Below are positions 18,951 through 28,609 of a stretch of 64,000 nt of DNA, one piece after another (the first letter of the stretch is position 1; each line of letters begins with the position of its first letter). The stretch covers positions 248,001-312,000 of the forward strand of contig NZ_KB895377.1 of assembly GCF_000374825.1 (NCBI RefSeq), in the 5' to 3' direction. Position numbers and translations under genes: made by a program. This DNA is from Paenibacillus sanguinis 2301083 = DSM 16941 (GTDB taxonomy: Bacteria; Bacillota; Bacilli; Paenibacillales; Paenibacillaceae). The notes beneath the pieces were generated by a model that made no database searches, was not told the DNA's origin, and worked only from the letters and a program-made list of their open reading frames with translations.

Positions 18951-19495
18951 GATGGATAACCTCCCTTATGGTGCGTATTCACCTTAACTTTTTGAAATGA
19001 AACAAGATTCATAAGCGTGGTGACAATAAAAAGCCAGCCGTCGACAGGGCCGTATACTCGCTGTTTCCAGCTCCATATCAGTCTTCCGGCAACTTGTTCA
19101 CCCCACCTTTATAGCTCGCAGGTTACTATGACCTGATTGCAGATGTAGGTGTAGTATGGACGAAAAAGAGGGGGTTCATAACTTGGTTATGAAATGCGTG
19201 CCGGGATTGAGTCTGGTCTGCATGTGTGAGAAGAGGCATGGGGAAGCTAAGGCATACCCACAAGTCAAATAATAAGAAAACGCGAGGAAACGGCTACCGG
19301 GGCACCTTGGGTTTACGTACAAGCCGGGAAATACGGTGTTTTCTACGGTGACAACGATATATAGTGTAGTATAATGATTGATAGATACAATATGTTGTGG
19401 TTTTTACATATAATAAGTTGATTGCCCTAGGGGATCAAGGCTATGTACAGGAAGGCATAAGTGAGAATGAAACAATGGAGAGAGGGTGTTTGTTG
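18951..19495. other. Intergenic region upstream of nrdJ
   Basis: No gene is seen from 18951 to 19495. It contains the family 1 repeat copy 2. There is a short AT-rich stretch near 19360-19410 that could hold the nrdJ promoter (TAGTATAATG near 19366). No cobalamin riboswitch box was recognised. Confidence 0.45.
19018..19111. repeat. MITE-like hairpin repeat, family 1 (copy 2, shortened)
   Basis: The left end GTGGTGACAAT and the right end TTGTTCACCCCACCTTT match the ends of the 2805-2978 element. The internal words ACTCGCTGTT and CAGCTCCATATC are also shared. It is about 80 bp shorter, so an internal deletion is likely. Confidence 0.6.
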
Positions 19496-22258
19496 GTGAA
19501 TCAGGTTCCTATGCCCAAACAACGCTTGGAAGGTCTAAGCGAGAAAATATTTCTGGACCGTTACGCGTGGAAAAATCCGGACCCCAGCCATGCCAAGGTA
19601 GGTGATGTGGTTCTTGTGCTGACGAAGGACGATCCGAAATTTCCAACCAAAGAGGTTGGGGAGATTGTCGCCCGCGAAGGACGTATGGCCACGGTTCGGA
19701 CGCGCACTGGTGAACTGGTGGAGACGGATGTCGAGAAGCTAACCTTAAATATAGAGAAGACGCCGGAGGAAATGTGGAACCGCCTGGCCAAGGCGATGGC
19801 CTCTGTGGAGGAAACGCCAGAGCTTCAGCAGGAGTGGGAGGCCAAATTCCGGCACATTCTGGATGATTGGAAGCTGGTGCCGGGTGGCCGGATTGCTGCC
19901 GGAGCGGGAGCCAGCGACGAGCTTACCTTATTTAATTGTTATGTCATCCCGTCCCCTAAAGATAGCCGTGGCGGGATTATGAAGACCTTGTCGGAAATGA
20001 CGGAGATTATGGCGCGCGGAGGCGGTGTTGGCATCAATCTCAGCTCCTTGCGACCGCGGCGAGCGGTGGTCAAGGGTGTGAACGGATCGTCTAGCGGCGC
20101 TGTATCCTGGGGAGGCCTGTTCAGCTATACGACGGGACTGATCGAGCAGGGGGGCAGCCGCCGGGGGGCGCTGATGCTGATGATTAACGATTGGCATCCG
20201 GATGTGCTGGATTTTATCACGGTTAAGCAAACGATGGGACAGGTGACCAATGCCAATTTGTCCGTCTGCGTGAGCAATGCGTTTATGAAGGCGGTGAAGG
20301 AGGATCTCGATTGGGAGCTGGTCTTTCCGGATACGACGGATGAAGACTATAATGAGGTCTGGGATGGCGATCTCGATAAGTGGAAGTCGGCGGGCCGCCG
20401 GGTGAACCACTATCGTACGGTCAAGGCTCGGGAAATTTGGCATACGATCATCGAATCCGCCTGGAAGTCGGCGGAGCCGGGCGTCGTATTTATGGAGTAT
20501 TACAATCAGATGTCCAATAGCTGGTATTTCAACCCGATTATTTGCACGAATCCGTGCGGGGAGCAGGGGTTGCCAGGCTGGGGCGTCTGCAATCTGTCTG
20601 CGATAAATCTGTCGCGCTTCTATGATGACACGAACCATGATGTCGCTTGGGACGATTTGGCAACCACGACTCGTTATTCGGTGCGCTTCCTGGACAACGT
20701 GATTGATAAGACGCCATATCATTTTGAAGAAAACGAAAAAAATCAGAAGAAGGAACGGCGCATTGGTCTGGGGACAATGGGACTGGCCGAGCTGATGATC
20801 AAGCTGAACATCCGGTACGGCAGCCCGGAATCACTGGAATTTCTGGATAAGCTGTATGGCTTTATCGCGCGGGAGGCTTATCTGGCTTCCTCGGATATTG
20901 CAGCGGAAAAAGGCTCATTCCCGGCATTTGAGGCCGACCCTTATTTGCAGAGTGGATTTATGAAGGCAATAACAGAGGTATACCCCGAGGTTGGGGAGGC
21001 CATTCGCCAGCAGGGCATTCGTAACGTTACTATTATTACGCAAGCGCCCACTGGCAGCACGGGGACGATGGTTGGCACTTCAACAGGCATTGAACCGTAC
21101 TTTGCCTTCAAATATTACCGTCAGAGCCGCCTAGGCTTTGACGAGCAATTTGTACCGATCGCTCAGGAGTGGATGAATGCCCATCCGGGAGAGGAGCTGC
21201 CGGACTATTTTGTGACGGCTATGAGTCTGTCGGCTGAGGATCATATCCGTGTGCAGGCAGCGATTCAGCGCTGGGTGGACAGCTCCATCTCCAAAACGGC
21301 GAATTGTCCAGCGGACTTTACTGTAGAAGAGACAAAACGGTTGTACGAGCTGGCCTTTGATTTGGGCTGTAAGGGTGTGACTATTTACCGGGATGGCAGC
21401 CGGGATGTACAGGTGTTGCAAACGGAGAAGAAGGAAATAAAGGCGACAGAGGAAGAGCATCCATCGGCCAATAAAGCAGGGGCAAATGAACAAGCTGAGC
21501 CGGATGCGCTGCTCCATGGAGACAGCCGGTCGGTGTCCGCCTCTGGACTCCATCCCGGTCATTCTGCTGTAAAGGCCAGCGATTCCATGCTATCCAGATC
21601 GTCCGGCAACCAGTACAAGCGGCGGCCGCAAGTGCTGCAGGGAGCCACGTATAAGCTGAATACCCCCTTCGGAATGGCTTATATCACGATCAATGATCTG
21701 AATGGCACGCCGGGGGAAATATTCCTTAATGTTGGCAAGGCCGGTTCGGATGTGTTCGCCATGGCTGAAGCGTTGGGCAGGGTTTGCTCCTTGTTCCTGC
21801 GATATGGCGATCATGGGGAGAAGGTGGAGCTGTTGATCAAGCATCTCAAAGGCATTGGCGGTACGGGAGCCATTGGCTTTGGAGCCAACCGCGTGGAATC
21901 GATTGCTGATGCCGTTGCCAAAGCGCTGGAGATGCATGTGGGTCATGATGGCCCTTATGACGGCCATGATCCGGCTCCGGTAGCGGCGACGTTGGCTTCT
22001 GGCGAAGCTTCGGCTGCTCATTCCACTGGTTTGCAGCCAGCGGCTTCAATGCACGCCCCTGACAGCTCTTCAAGCCGCGATAATGACATAAGTCGCGATC
22101 CTGCAGGGGCTTGGGCTGATCAGGAGGTGCGTCATTCACACAGCATTCATTCGGCTCCGGCGACTTCCCTTGATTTGTGTCCGTCCTGTGGCTCTGCTTC
22201 GCTAATCAATACGGAGGGCTGCAAGACCTGCAGCAATTGCGGGTATAGTCGTTGTTGA
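19496..22258 (+). CDS. nrdJ: Vitamin B12-dependent ribonucleotide reductase (class II)
   Basis: About 920 aa adenosylcobalamin-dependent enzyme that makes deoxyribonucleotides. Visible: the substrate-loop segment FNCYVIPSPKDSRGG, the NPCGEQGLPGWGVCNLSAIN motif with the NPCGE catalytic loop, and TQAPTGSTGTM. The C-terminal TSCPD-type domain follows a low-complexity linker, and a zinc ribbon (CPSCG and CSNCG) ends the protein. GTG 19496 is preferred because GAGAGAGGG lies about 10 bp upstream; an in-frame frame extends to 19397. Confidence 0.92.
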   Translation: MNQVPMPKQRLEGLSEKIFLDRYAWKNPDPSHAKVGDVVLVLTKDDPKFPTKEVGEIVAREGRMATVRTRTGELVETDVEKLTLNIEKTPEEMWNRLAKAMASVEETPELQQEWEAKFRHILDDWKLVPGGRIAAGAGASDELTLFNCYVIPSPKDSRGGIMKTLSEMTEIMARGGGVGINLSSLRPRRAVVKGVNGSSSGAVSWGGLFSYTTGLIEQGGSRRGALMLMINDWHPDVLDFITVKQTMGQVTNANLSVCVSNAFMKAVKEDLDWELVFPDTTDEDYNEVWDGDLDKWKSAGRRVNHYRTVKAREIWHTIIESAWKSAEPGVVFMEYYNQMSNSWYFNPIICTNPCGEQGLPGWGVCNLSAINLSRFYDDTNHDVAWDDLATTTRYSVRFLDNVIDKTPYHFEENEKNQKKERRIGLGTMGLAELMIKLNIRYGSPESLEFLDKLYGFIAREAYLASSDIAAEKGSFPAFEADPYLQSGFMKAITEVYPEVGEAIRQQGIRNVTIITQAPTGSTGTMVGTSTGIEPYFAFKYYRQSRLGFDEQFVPIAQEWMNAHPGEELPDYFVTAMSLSAEDHIRVQAAIQRWVDSSISKTANCPADFTVEETKRLYELAFDLGCKGVTIYRDGSRDVQVLQTEKKEIKATEEEHPSANKAGANEQAEPDALLHGDSRSVSASGLHPGHSAVKASDSMLSRSSGNQYKRRPQVLQGATYKLNTPFGMAYITINDLNGTPGEIFLNVGKAGSDVFAMAEALGRVCSLFLRYGDHGEKVELLIKHLKGIGGTGAIGFGANRVESIADAVAKALEMHVGHDGPYDGHDPAPVAATLASGEASAAHSTGLQPAASMHAPDSSSSRDNDISRDPAGAWADQEVRHSHSIHSAPATSLDLCPSCGSASLINTEGCKTCSNCGYSRC

Positions 22259-22326
22259 TATTACGCGAGTCTAATCCGCTAACGCATGTTATGATAAGGG
22301 AGTAATGATAGAGAGGAGAGATCGCA

Positions 22327-22812
22327 ATGTCGGTGCTTGATGCAATTACTGGACGTAGAAACATTAAGGCTTTTAAGCCTGATGCAATCCGTGAGAAGGA
22401 TGTACGGGCTTGGCTGGCGGCGGCAAGTTACGCGCCGAACCACCGGATGACAGAGCCGTGGCGGGTGTTGTTCGTGGGACCTGAGACCAGAGGACGACTT
22501 AAGCATAAGACGGATTTTGGCGGTGCTCCCCTGGTCATAGCTATCTTCTCCAAGTCTGCCACAACGGCTTTGGAGCGCGATGAGAATGTAATGGCAACGG
22601 CTTGCTTTGTGCAGAACTTCATGCTGGCTGCCCATGAAGCTGGCGCAGGCACCTTCTGGTCTTCCTTGGGAGCAGCAGCCCATAATCGTGAAATCCTGGG
22701 GGCGTCGGAGTCTGAAGACGTGATTGGGCTGTTTGGCATTGGTTACCCGGCCGAAATTCCGGCTGTGAAGCCGAGAACTCCAATAGAGGATAAAATCACT
22801 AGCTTGCCTTAA
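22327..22812 (+). CDS. Nitroreductase-family protein (short)
   Basis: 161 aa FMN-dependent nitroreductase fold. The FMN-phosphate Arg pair is in TGRRNIKAFKP and the SYAPNHRMTEPWRV segment lines the flavin site. Length is about 25 aa less than usual; the helix after RGRL seems missing. SD GAGAGGAGAG precedes ATG 22327. It is possibly functional but the substrate is unknown. Confidence 0.82.
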   Translation: MSVLDAITGRRNIKAFKPDAIREKDVRAWLAAASYAPNHRMTEPWRVLFVGPETRGRLKHKTDFGGAPLVIAIFSKSATTALERDENVMATACFVQNFMLAAHEAGAGTFWSSLGAAAHNREILGASESEDVIGLFGIGYPAEIPAVKPRTPIEDKITSLP

Positions 22813-23172
22813 CAATGCTGGATAGTTGGAGATTTGAGATTGGTTAGGGTTGAAACGGTGGCTTGTAACGCTGGTCTTCTTCGTCGGAAAGCTTTGAACT
22901 AGAAGCTCTCCTTCTAAGAGCCGGGTTAGGGTCACCGTTTTTTGCTGTGCACGTTTTTTTGCTATGCAGGTTGACAAATATGGGGGAAAAAGCATATATA
23001 GTAAGTAGTAAGTGATAAGTAATAAGTAGCAATTTAGTAGTGATTCAGTAAAGGGTTCAGTAAAGGGTTCTATGGACGGGTGACCCGCCTTCATAAGATC
23101 GATACATATTTTATTTTCTTGCACCTTGGAAGGGTTGGCCACTCCATGACATGTAGATGGGGGAGATTGGTA
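22813..23172. other. Intergenic region with inverted and tandem repeats
   Basis: AAACGGTG near 22853 pairs with CACCGTTT near 22937 around an inner AGCTCTCCTTCTAAGAGC hairpin, with a T-run after, so it may be a structured terminator. From 22998 to 23070 there are short AGTAAGT/GATAAGT units and a TTCAGTAAAGGG tandem repeat of about 13 bp. No gene is seen. Confidence 0.5.
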
Positions 23173-24207
23173 ATGGCAGAATTTGCGTTGGCCCAAAGCT
23201 TCTCAATGATTGCTCTAAATGCGCAGCGAAGCAGCCATAAGTCGGTAGTAAAGCAGGTAGCACTTCGCGTGTTGGCTGCGGCGGTGGTGCTGGAATGTTA
23301 CCTGAACGGAAAATTGCGTGCTGCTGATCAAGGAGAAGGTGAACTTGAGCTTGAATTGAAGTCTCTCCCGGCTGGTCCAAAGATTAGCGAGCCGGGTGTG
23401 AGTGAGGCCGGAATAGAAGCCTATCAGAATGGTGTAATAAACTGGCTGCAAGGCAGCAAGCCGGGACGTCATGGACAATTATGCTGGTGGTTAAAGCGGG
23501 CTTCCTCCTTACCCCAACGAAAGCTCATGCGTTTGGAGCAGGTTATGACTCGCTCCCTTATGGATCTTGGAGCAATGGAGGAAATCCCCCATTTGCTGGG
23601 CTGTGATATGTACTTTGAGTCCTCAGGTGTGGCGGTTAAGGAGTACCGCAGCGAATTGTCTGAATATACGCGAATCGCGGAGGGCCTACGTGCGGAAGTA
23701 TTGGAGAACGGCCCGGTGAGCGATGAAACGATTTGTCTGTTGTGGTTGCTGCGCGAAAGCGGCTGTCTGCCTGATCTATTCTCGGGGCAGGAACTGGCCC
23801 AGGTGGCGCTGAGAATCAATGAGCTGGATACATCAAGCCCCATCGCTCATACACTTTTCTGGATGAGAATTGGGCTGGGCTGGGGCATGATGGTGAAGCA
23901 TTTTTTACGCTGGAAAAAAGCCTTTGTGCAAACGGCAGTCGGCAAGGGCATGTTGTTTTTGTTCCCATTGCTGGAGCGGTCGCAGGCGGTTTTTATTGAA
24001 ACAGAGGCCTGGTTTGCAAATTCCCAAGATCGGCTGGGTGCGGTAAAGCAACGGCTGGAGACCCAAGGGCACGTATTTACAGTAGTACGTGAGGGAGAAA
24101 TCCCCACAATTAAAATCGACAATCTGATGTACGAAGCAGTCCCGCATTTAGTAACGATGCGCGTGCCGATTCAAGGGGTGCGATTAATCCCTAAACGTCC
24201 ACTTTGA
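23173..24207 (+). CDS. GPP34/GOLPH3-like protein
   Basis: 344 aa. The N-terminal part (LAQSFSMIALNAQ followed by a hydrophobic VLAAAVVLECYLNGKL helix) resembles the start of the GPP34 domain. The rest is only loosely similar. ATG 23173 has GGGGGAG 9 bp upstream, while the frame itself opens at 23080. Bacterial members are cytosolic and phosphoinositide-binding is not established for them. Assignment is tentative. Confidence 0.55.
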   Translation: MAEFALAQSFSMIALNAQRSSHKSVVKQVALRVLAAAVVLECYLNGKLRAADQGEGELELELKSLPAGPKISEPGVSEAGIEAYQNGVINWLQGSKPGRHGQLCWWLKRASSLPQRKLMRLEQVMTRSLMDLGAMEEIPHLLGCDMYFESSGVAVKEYRSELSEYTRIAEGLRAEVLENGPVSDETICLLWLLRESGCLPDLFSGQELAQVALRINELDTSSPIAHTLFWMRIGLGWGMMVKHFLRWKKAFVQTAVGKGMLFLFPLLERSQAVFIETEAWFANSQDRLGAVKQRLETQGHVFTVVREGEIPTIKIDNLMYEAVPHLVTMRVPIQGVRLIPKRPL

Positions 24208-24245
24208 ACTACCTCTTTGAGGTAAGCTAAAGGAGATAGACACTT

Positions 24246-24503
24246 ATGTCCAGACAACGTTCCATGGAAGCTATCGAAGCCTCGGAGTTCGTGACAATCG
24301 GCGAATTGGTAAGGTTGACTGCTACCCGCTACAGCACTTTGAAGTTCTACACGGAAGAGGGGATGTTACCCTTCGAGCAGGCCGGAGAGAACCTGACGCG
24401 GCGGTACCGTCGGGAAGCCAGCATCAAGCGCATTGCACTAATCAAGCAGCTTCGCAGTGACGGCCTGTCGATCCCGGAGGTCAAGCAGGCTTTGGGAATA
24501 TAG
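24246..24503 (+). CDS. MerR-family DNA-binding protein (HTH only)
   Basis: 85 aa: essentially just the winged helix-turn-helix of MerR (VTIGELVRLTATRYSTLKFY then EGMLPFEQAG). It lacks the long C-terminal effector domain, so it is a mini-regulator or depends on another protein for sensing. It starts shortly after the GPP34-like gene, so it may be in one operon with it. Confidence 0.82.
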   Translation: MSRQRSMEAIEASEFVTIGELVRLTATRYSTLKFYTEEGMLPFEQAGENLTRRYRREASIKRIALIKQLRSDGLSIPEVKQALGI

Positions 24504-24637
24504 GTGTAGAGCAGGTGAATTTAAGATGTGGTAAGAAGGTAGAGTTGAATAATTCAAAAGTGAGGAATGGGATTGTATGTATTCCTTATTGAAAGACATG
24601 CTGATAAAAAAGTGTCCAGACTCCTATTAGTTGTATA

Positions 24638-24684
24638 GCGAGGCAGACCGGAAGATTGTGATAACTTCTCCGGGTCTGTCTCGC
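24638..24684. terminator. Bulged hairpin between convergent genes, possible terminator
   Basis: GCGAGGCAGACCGG pairs with CCGGGTCTGTCTCGC with one bulge. No long T-run is seen on either strand, so termination is only likely. It lies just beyond the 3' end of the Opu operon. Confidence 0.45.
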
Positions 24685-24699
24685 CGTGTTCATCAAGCG

Positions 24700-25401
24700 C
24701 TACGTAAGCTCTGACGAATTCACGGATGAAGATGTTACATTTGAGGACTTGCGTCTAGCTAAATCTACCCTGCGCTGCAAAAGACCAAGCAGGATATCTG
24801 CACCAATGGCCAGAAAGGCAGCAGGAATGGCGCCTGCAAAAATCCGCAAGGAGTTGTTGCTGTTCAGCCCGGCATAGATTTCTCGCCCCAGGCCCCCTCC
24901 TCCTACTAGAGGAGCGATGGTTACCACGCCGATAGCGATGACAGCGGCAATCCGCAGACCTGACATGATATAAGTTAAAGACAAGGGGAAACGCACTTTA
25001 ATGAGCAGTTGGAAGGGACTCATGCCAATTCCCCTCCCCGACTCAATGTAGCTCGCATCGACTTGTCTCAATCCAACGTAAGTATTGCGTGTGATCGGAT
25101 TCAGGGAATACAGGAAGAGCCCCGCCATCACCGTGGTTGTTCCAAGCCCTAGCCATAACATCAGCATCACAAGCATAGCTAAGCTGGGAACCACCTGAAG
25201 GAGATTAGTAATCGACAAGATGATCTTCGCGGCCCATTTATTTTTGGAACAAAGAATGCCTAGAGGTACACCAACGATAAAGGCCAGCCCTAGGCCGATG
25301 ACGACCATCGTGATGTGCTGGATAAAATATTCCCAGAGCAACCCCTGATTTCGAGATATATAGGACAAAAAGTCAGTAAATGTTAATTGTTCTTGCTCCA
25401 T
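24700..25401 (-). CDS. Glycine betaine/choline ABC permease (OpuCD-like)
   Basis: 233 aa membrane subunit, six-helix type, with the EAA-like segment ESGRGIGMSPFQLLIKVRFP. Together with the 26364 gene, it forms the two permeases of an OpuB/OpuC-type importer for osmoprotectants. It is the last gene of a leftward operon ATPase, permease, binding protein, permease. It starts 12 bp after the binding-protein gene. Confidence 0.88.
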   Translation of the reverse strand: MEQEQLTFTDFLSYISRNQGLLWEYFIQHITMVVIGLGLAFIVGVPLGILCSKNKWAAKIILSITNLLQVVPSLAMLVMLMLWLGLGTTTVMAGLFLYSLNPITRNTYVGLRQVDASYIESGRGIGMSPFQLLIKVRFPLSLTYIMSGLRIAAVIAIGVVTIAPLVGGGGLGREIYAGLNSNNSLRIFAGAIPAAFLAIGADILLGLLQRRVDLARRKSSNVTSSSVNSSELT

Positions 25402-25413
25402 ATTTACCCTCCT

Positions 25414-26367
25414 TTAGCTGTTTATAAGACCCTGCTCCTTCAAGTAAGCGATAGCGACCTCCCGCTCGCTTTTCTTCTCAATATCCACCTGATAATTCAG
25501 GGATATCATGGTATCTGCGTCCAGGTTGCCAATTAAAGGAGCTATAGCACGCTCGAGCTCCGGATATTTCCGCACAAGATCTGAACGCAATACCGGGCTT
25601 GCATCATAGGGAGGGAAAAATTGCTTGTCGTCCTGAAGAGTTTGCAATTCATAAGCCTTCAGCCGAGAGTCTGTAGAGTAGGCTAATACGATGTCTACCT
25701 GTTGATTGGCTACTGCACTATATACCAGACTGATCTCCATAGGAAAAACCTGTCCGAATGTAATACCATAGGCTTTAGAGAAAGCCGGATAGCCATCCGT
25801 GGTTCGCTCCAGCCATGTAGTATCTACGCCAAGCTTCATATGGTCCATATCCTTGATGACATCGGAAATTTGGGTATATCCTTCAGATTCAGCCAATTCT
25901 TTTCTGACTGTAAATGCATAGGTATTTTCAAACCCTAGAGGGTCCATCCAGGTAAACCCGAAATGGTCTTGAAATCCCTTTTGCGCTTCCTGTAAAACCA
26001 TAGCGCGATCCTTCGATCCGCTGATGGGGAAATAATTGTTAAAGATTTCACCCGTGTACAAGGTGGCCATTTGAACATCATTTTTTTTCATCGAATTAAT
26101 AACCAATGAACTTGAAGCCAGGTCCGGGATAATATCCACTTTTAGGTCAGTTTTGTCTTCAATCAGTGCTTTGTACATTTCAGCCATAATTTTAGTTTCG
26201 GTATAGGTTTGCGTTCCAATCGTCAGGTCGCTTTGTATACCGCATCCGGAGCCAAAAGCGGCCAGAACCATAATACCAATCAAGATCGAGACCCATTTCA
26301 ACTTGTTCAGTTTCACCACGCCTTCCTTATTCCGTCCCATGGATTGTTTACCTAGATTATGCTTCAT
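25414..26367 (-). CDS. Glycine betaine/choline-binding lipoprotein (OpuCC-like)
   Basis: 317 aa OsmX/OpuC-type substrate-binding protein. Lipobox FGSGC follows a hydrophobic signal (VSILIGIMVLAAFGSGC), and the mature body contains the DVQMATLYTGE and GVDTTWLERTTDGYPAF segments that define this family. The start ATG overlaps the preceding permease stop (ATGA), suggesting translational coupling. The long positively charged pre-signal region means a later start is possible. Confidence 0.88.
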   Translation of the reverse strand: MKHNLGKQSMGRNKEGVVKLNKLKWVSILIGIMVLAAFGSGCGIQSDLTIGTQTYTETKIMAEMYKALIEDKTDLKVDIIPDLASSSLVINSMKKNDVQMATLYTGEIFNNYFPISGSKDRAMVLQEAQKGFQDHFGFTWMDPLGFENTYAFTVRKELAESEGYTQISDVIKDMDHMKLGVDTTWLERTTDGYPAFSKAYGITFGQVFPMEISLVYSAVANQQVDIVLAYSTDSRLKAYELQTLQDDKQFFPPYDASPVLRSDLVRKYPELERAIAPLIGNLDADTMISLNYQVDIEKKSEREVAIAYLKEQGLINS

Positions 26368-27038
26368 ATCGCAGTGTCCCGGGGATGGTTCTGATGGTAG
26401 TGCTTGCTTAACCAGCGCTCCAGCAACCCTAGCAGACCGTCAACTGCAAAAGCCAGCACGACAGCGCCAATGCCGCCTATGAATATCATTTCAGGCTTAT
26501 TGACACCAAGTCCTGATACGATCAGCTGACCTAATCCACCGGCGCCAATCAGGGCAGCGAGTGTAGCCCAACTAATGATATAGACGGTTGTAATACGTAT
26601 GCCGGACATGATATAAGGAAGCGATAGCGGGAGCTGAACCTTCAAAATGGTTTGCGCGGTGCTGTACCCCATACCTCTTGCAGATTGAAGCACGGCTTTA
26701 TCCACAGCATTAAAACCATCGTAAGTATTCCGGAGGATGGGCATTAGGGAATAAAGAAAAAGGGCAAGAATGGCGGGCTTCATGCCGATGCCAAGCAATG
26801 GAATCAGAATGGCCAGAAGAGCCAGGCTGGGGATTGTCTGAAATAGATTAGCTATAAAGAAAACAATACGATTGCTCCAGCCTGCCCGGTTGTATACGAG
26901 CAATATACCGATGGGTACAGCAATGATCGTTCCTAATAGTACGGATGAGGAGGAAAGGATCAGGTGTTCCTGTAAAGCCTTCAGAATGTCGGGGTAACGC
27001 TCCACAATGAAATTCCACAGTGCGTTCATATCACTCAC
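26364..27038 (-). CDS. Glycine betaine/choline ABC permease (OpuCB-like)
   Basis: 224 aa permease with the EAA-like loop QSARGMGYSTAQTILKVQLP. Its length and helix pattern match OpuCB/OpuBB. It overlaps the ATPase gene by 8 bp and the binding protein gene by 4 bp. Confidence 0.88.
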   Translation of the reverse strand: MSDMNALWNFIVERYPDILKALQEHLILSSSSVLLGTIIAVPIGILLVYNRAGWSNRIVFFIANLFQTIPSLALLAILIPLLGIGMKPAILALFLYSLMPILRNTYDGFNAVDKAVLQSARGMGYSTAQTILKVQLPLSLPYIMSGIRITTVYIISWATLAALIGAGGLGQLIVSGLGVNKPEMIFIGGIGAVVLAFAVDGLLGLLERWLSKHYHQNHPRDTAI

Positions 27039-28194
27039 CCTCTCCGACTGGCTCCGGGCGAACTATCGTGGGATACACTTCTGCCAGATGTTTGACAACA
27101 CTGCCTCTTGTAATCAGTCCAAGAAAGCGGTTGTTGCTGTCGACTACAGGGAGATTGCTGAGCTGATAGCTATCCATGATCTCAATGGCCTGAGCAAGCG
27201 TACTGCCCGAAGCCACCGAGTAGCGCACAGGACGCATAACATCGGCTACCGTTTGGTTCTCCTCTCCATATTGATCGAGCACGCGATAAATGGACACTAC
27301 CCCTTGAAGCTGCCGCTGGCGATCGACGATCAGGAGTGAATCAACCCGTTTCATTTCCATCATCTTGATGGCTTCAGCTAGGCCGCGGCTCGGAAATGCG
27401 GTCACCGGATTGGTAATCATCACTTCATCGACGAGCGGAATTTCATAGGTGCTTTCATTCTCATTTTTCAGACGCTTTGAACCGATGAAGTCACGTACAA
27501 AATCGTTGGCGGGATGGCGCAAAATGCTGTCCGGCTTGCCCGTTTGAATGATTTCTCCCTCCTTCATCAGCACGATCGTATCGGCAATTTTGATCGCCTC
27601 ATCCATATCATGAGTAACAAAAATAATGGTTTTATTTAACTCCTGCTGCAATCGGATCAATTCATCCTGAAGCTGCTCACGACTGATGGGATCGAGGGCT
27701 GAGAAGGGCTCGTCCATCAGGATAATGTCCGGATCGGCCGCAAGTGCTCGCACGACCCCTACTCGTTGTTGTTGTCCTCCGCTCAGCTCGGAAGGATAAC
27801 GCGTACCGTATATCGTGTGATCCAGTCCGACCAAGTCCAGCAGTTGGTTTACTTTTTGCTCGATTTTATCTTTATCCCATTTTTTCAGGCGTGGGACCAC
27901 CGCTGCATTTTTGGAGATGTTCATATGGGGGAATAATCCAACGCTCTGAATGACATAACCGATATCTCTCCGCAGTGCCACCGGATTTAATTTTGAGATA
28001 TCCTTGCCATCGATTCGTATTTTGCCTGAAGATGGCGTGTTTAGGGCATTGATCAGCTTCATCGTTGTAGATTTGCCACAGCCGCTTGGACCAATGAGGA
28101 CGGTAATCTCTCCTTTTTTGAACTCAAGATTAATGTCCTTCAGCGCCTGAAATCCATTTTCATAAACTTTGTTCACATGTTCCAGAACTATCAT
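27031..28194 (-). CDS. Glycine betaine/choline ABC ATPase with CBS domains (OpuCA-like)
   Basis: 387 aa. Walker A GPSGCGKST (residues 35-43), signature LSGGQQQRVG, Walker B IILMDEPFSALD. Two CBS domains follow from about residue 255 to 375; in OpuA-type transporters these sense ionic strength or c-di-AMP and gate import. It is the first gene of the operon. SD AAAGGAG is 8 bp before ATG, and a TATAAT (complement of 28225-28230) lies upstream as a possible -10. Confidence 0.9.
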   Translation of the reverse strand: MIVLEHVNKVYENGFQALKDINLEFKKGEITVLIGPSGCGKSTTMKLINALNTPSSGKIRIDGKDISKLNPVALRRDIGYVIQSVGLFPHMNISKNAAVVPRLKKWDKDKIEQKVNQLLDLVGLDHTIYGTRYPSELSGGQQQRVGVVRALAADPDIILMDEPFSALDPISREQLQDELIRLQQELNKTIIFVTHDMDEAIKIADTIVLMKEGEIIQTGKPDSILRHPANDFVRDFIGSKRLKNENESTYEIPLVDEVMITNPVTAFPSRGLAEAIKMMEMKRVDSLLIVDRQRQLQGVVSIYRVLDQYGEENQTVADVMRPVRYSVASGSTLAQAIEIMDSYQLSNLPVVDSNNRFLGLITRGSVVKHLAEVYPTIVRPEPVGEGE

Positions 28195-28378
28195 TCAATC
28201 GCTCCTTTTCCAAGCAGAGTCCATATTATACGGGAACGTTAGGCATATCATCATCCATCGTAGAGATCAACAGTTACTTTGAGGGGGTGTAATGCAACAG
28301 GAACGGAAAGCGGAGACCTTGCTATGTAGGAATAAGACTCAAGTCAAGCAAGCTAGCATTAATAAAATCAAATTAGGA

Positions 28379-28567
28379 TCAAGAGTATGCATTCTCATAT
28401 ACGGGTTCCCCAGTTAATCCCTGTAGGAAGCCAGACCAGCCCTGCCTGTAAGCTGCTGCTTCTCTAGGCCCCGGATGGATATGTGCATAATCGTAAGCAA
28501 GCAACAAACTCCTTTCCTTCGGAATCGTTCGTATCACCGCAATAATATGTTGTATACAATTAACCAT
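28379..28567 (-). CDS. Hypothetical small protein
   Basis: 62 aa, starting MVNCIQHIIAVIRTIPKERS and ending GFLQGLTGEPVYENAY. No family is recognised and the start has only a weak AAGG. Composition is coding-like, so it is kept at low confidence. Confidence 0.35.
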   Translation of the reverse strand: MVNCIQHIIAVIRTIPKERSLLLAYDYAHIHPGPREAAAYRQGWSGFLQGLTGEPVYENAYS

Positions 28568-28609
28568 TCTGCCTTAGAATGAAACACATTTTACGAAAGT
28601 AATCCAATA

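Noticed and set aside
18951..19495. Cobalamin riboswitch in front of nrdJ
   Set aside because: No B12-box was recognised; the region is mostly a repeat element.
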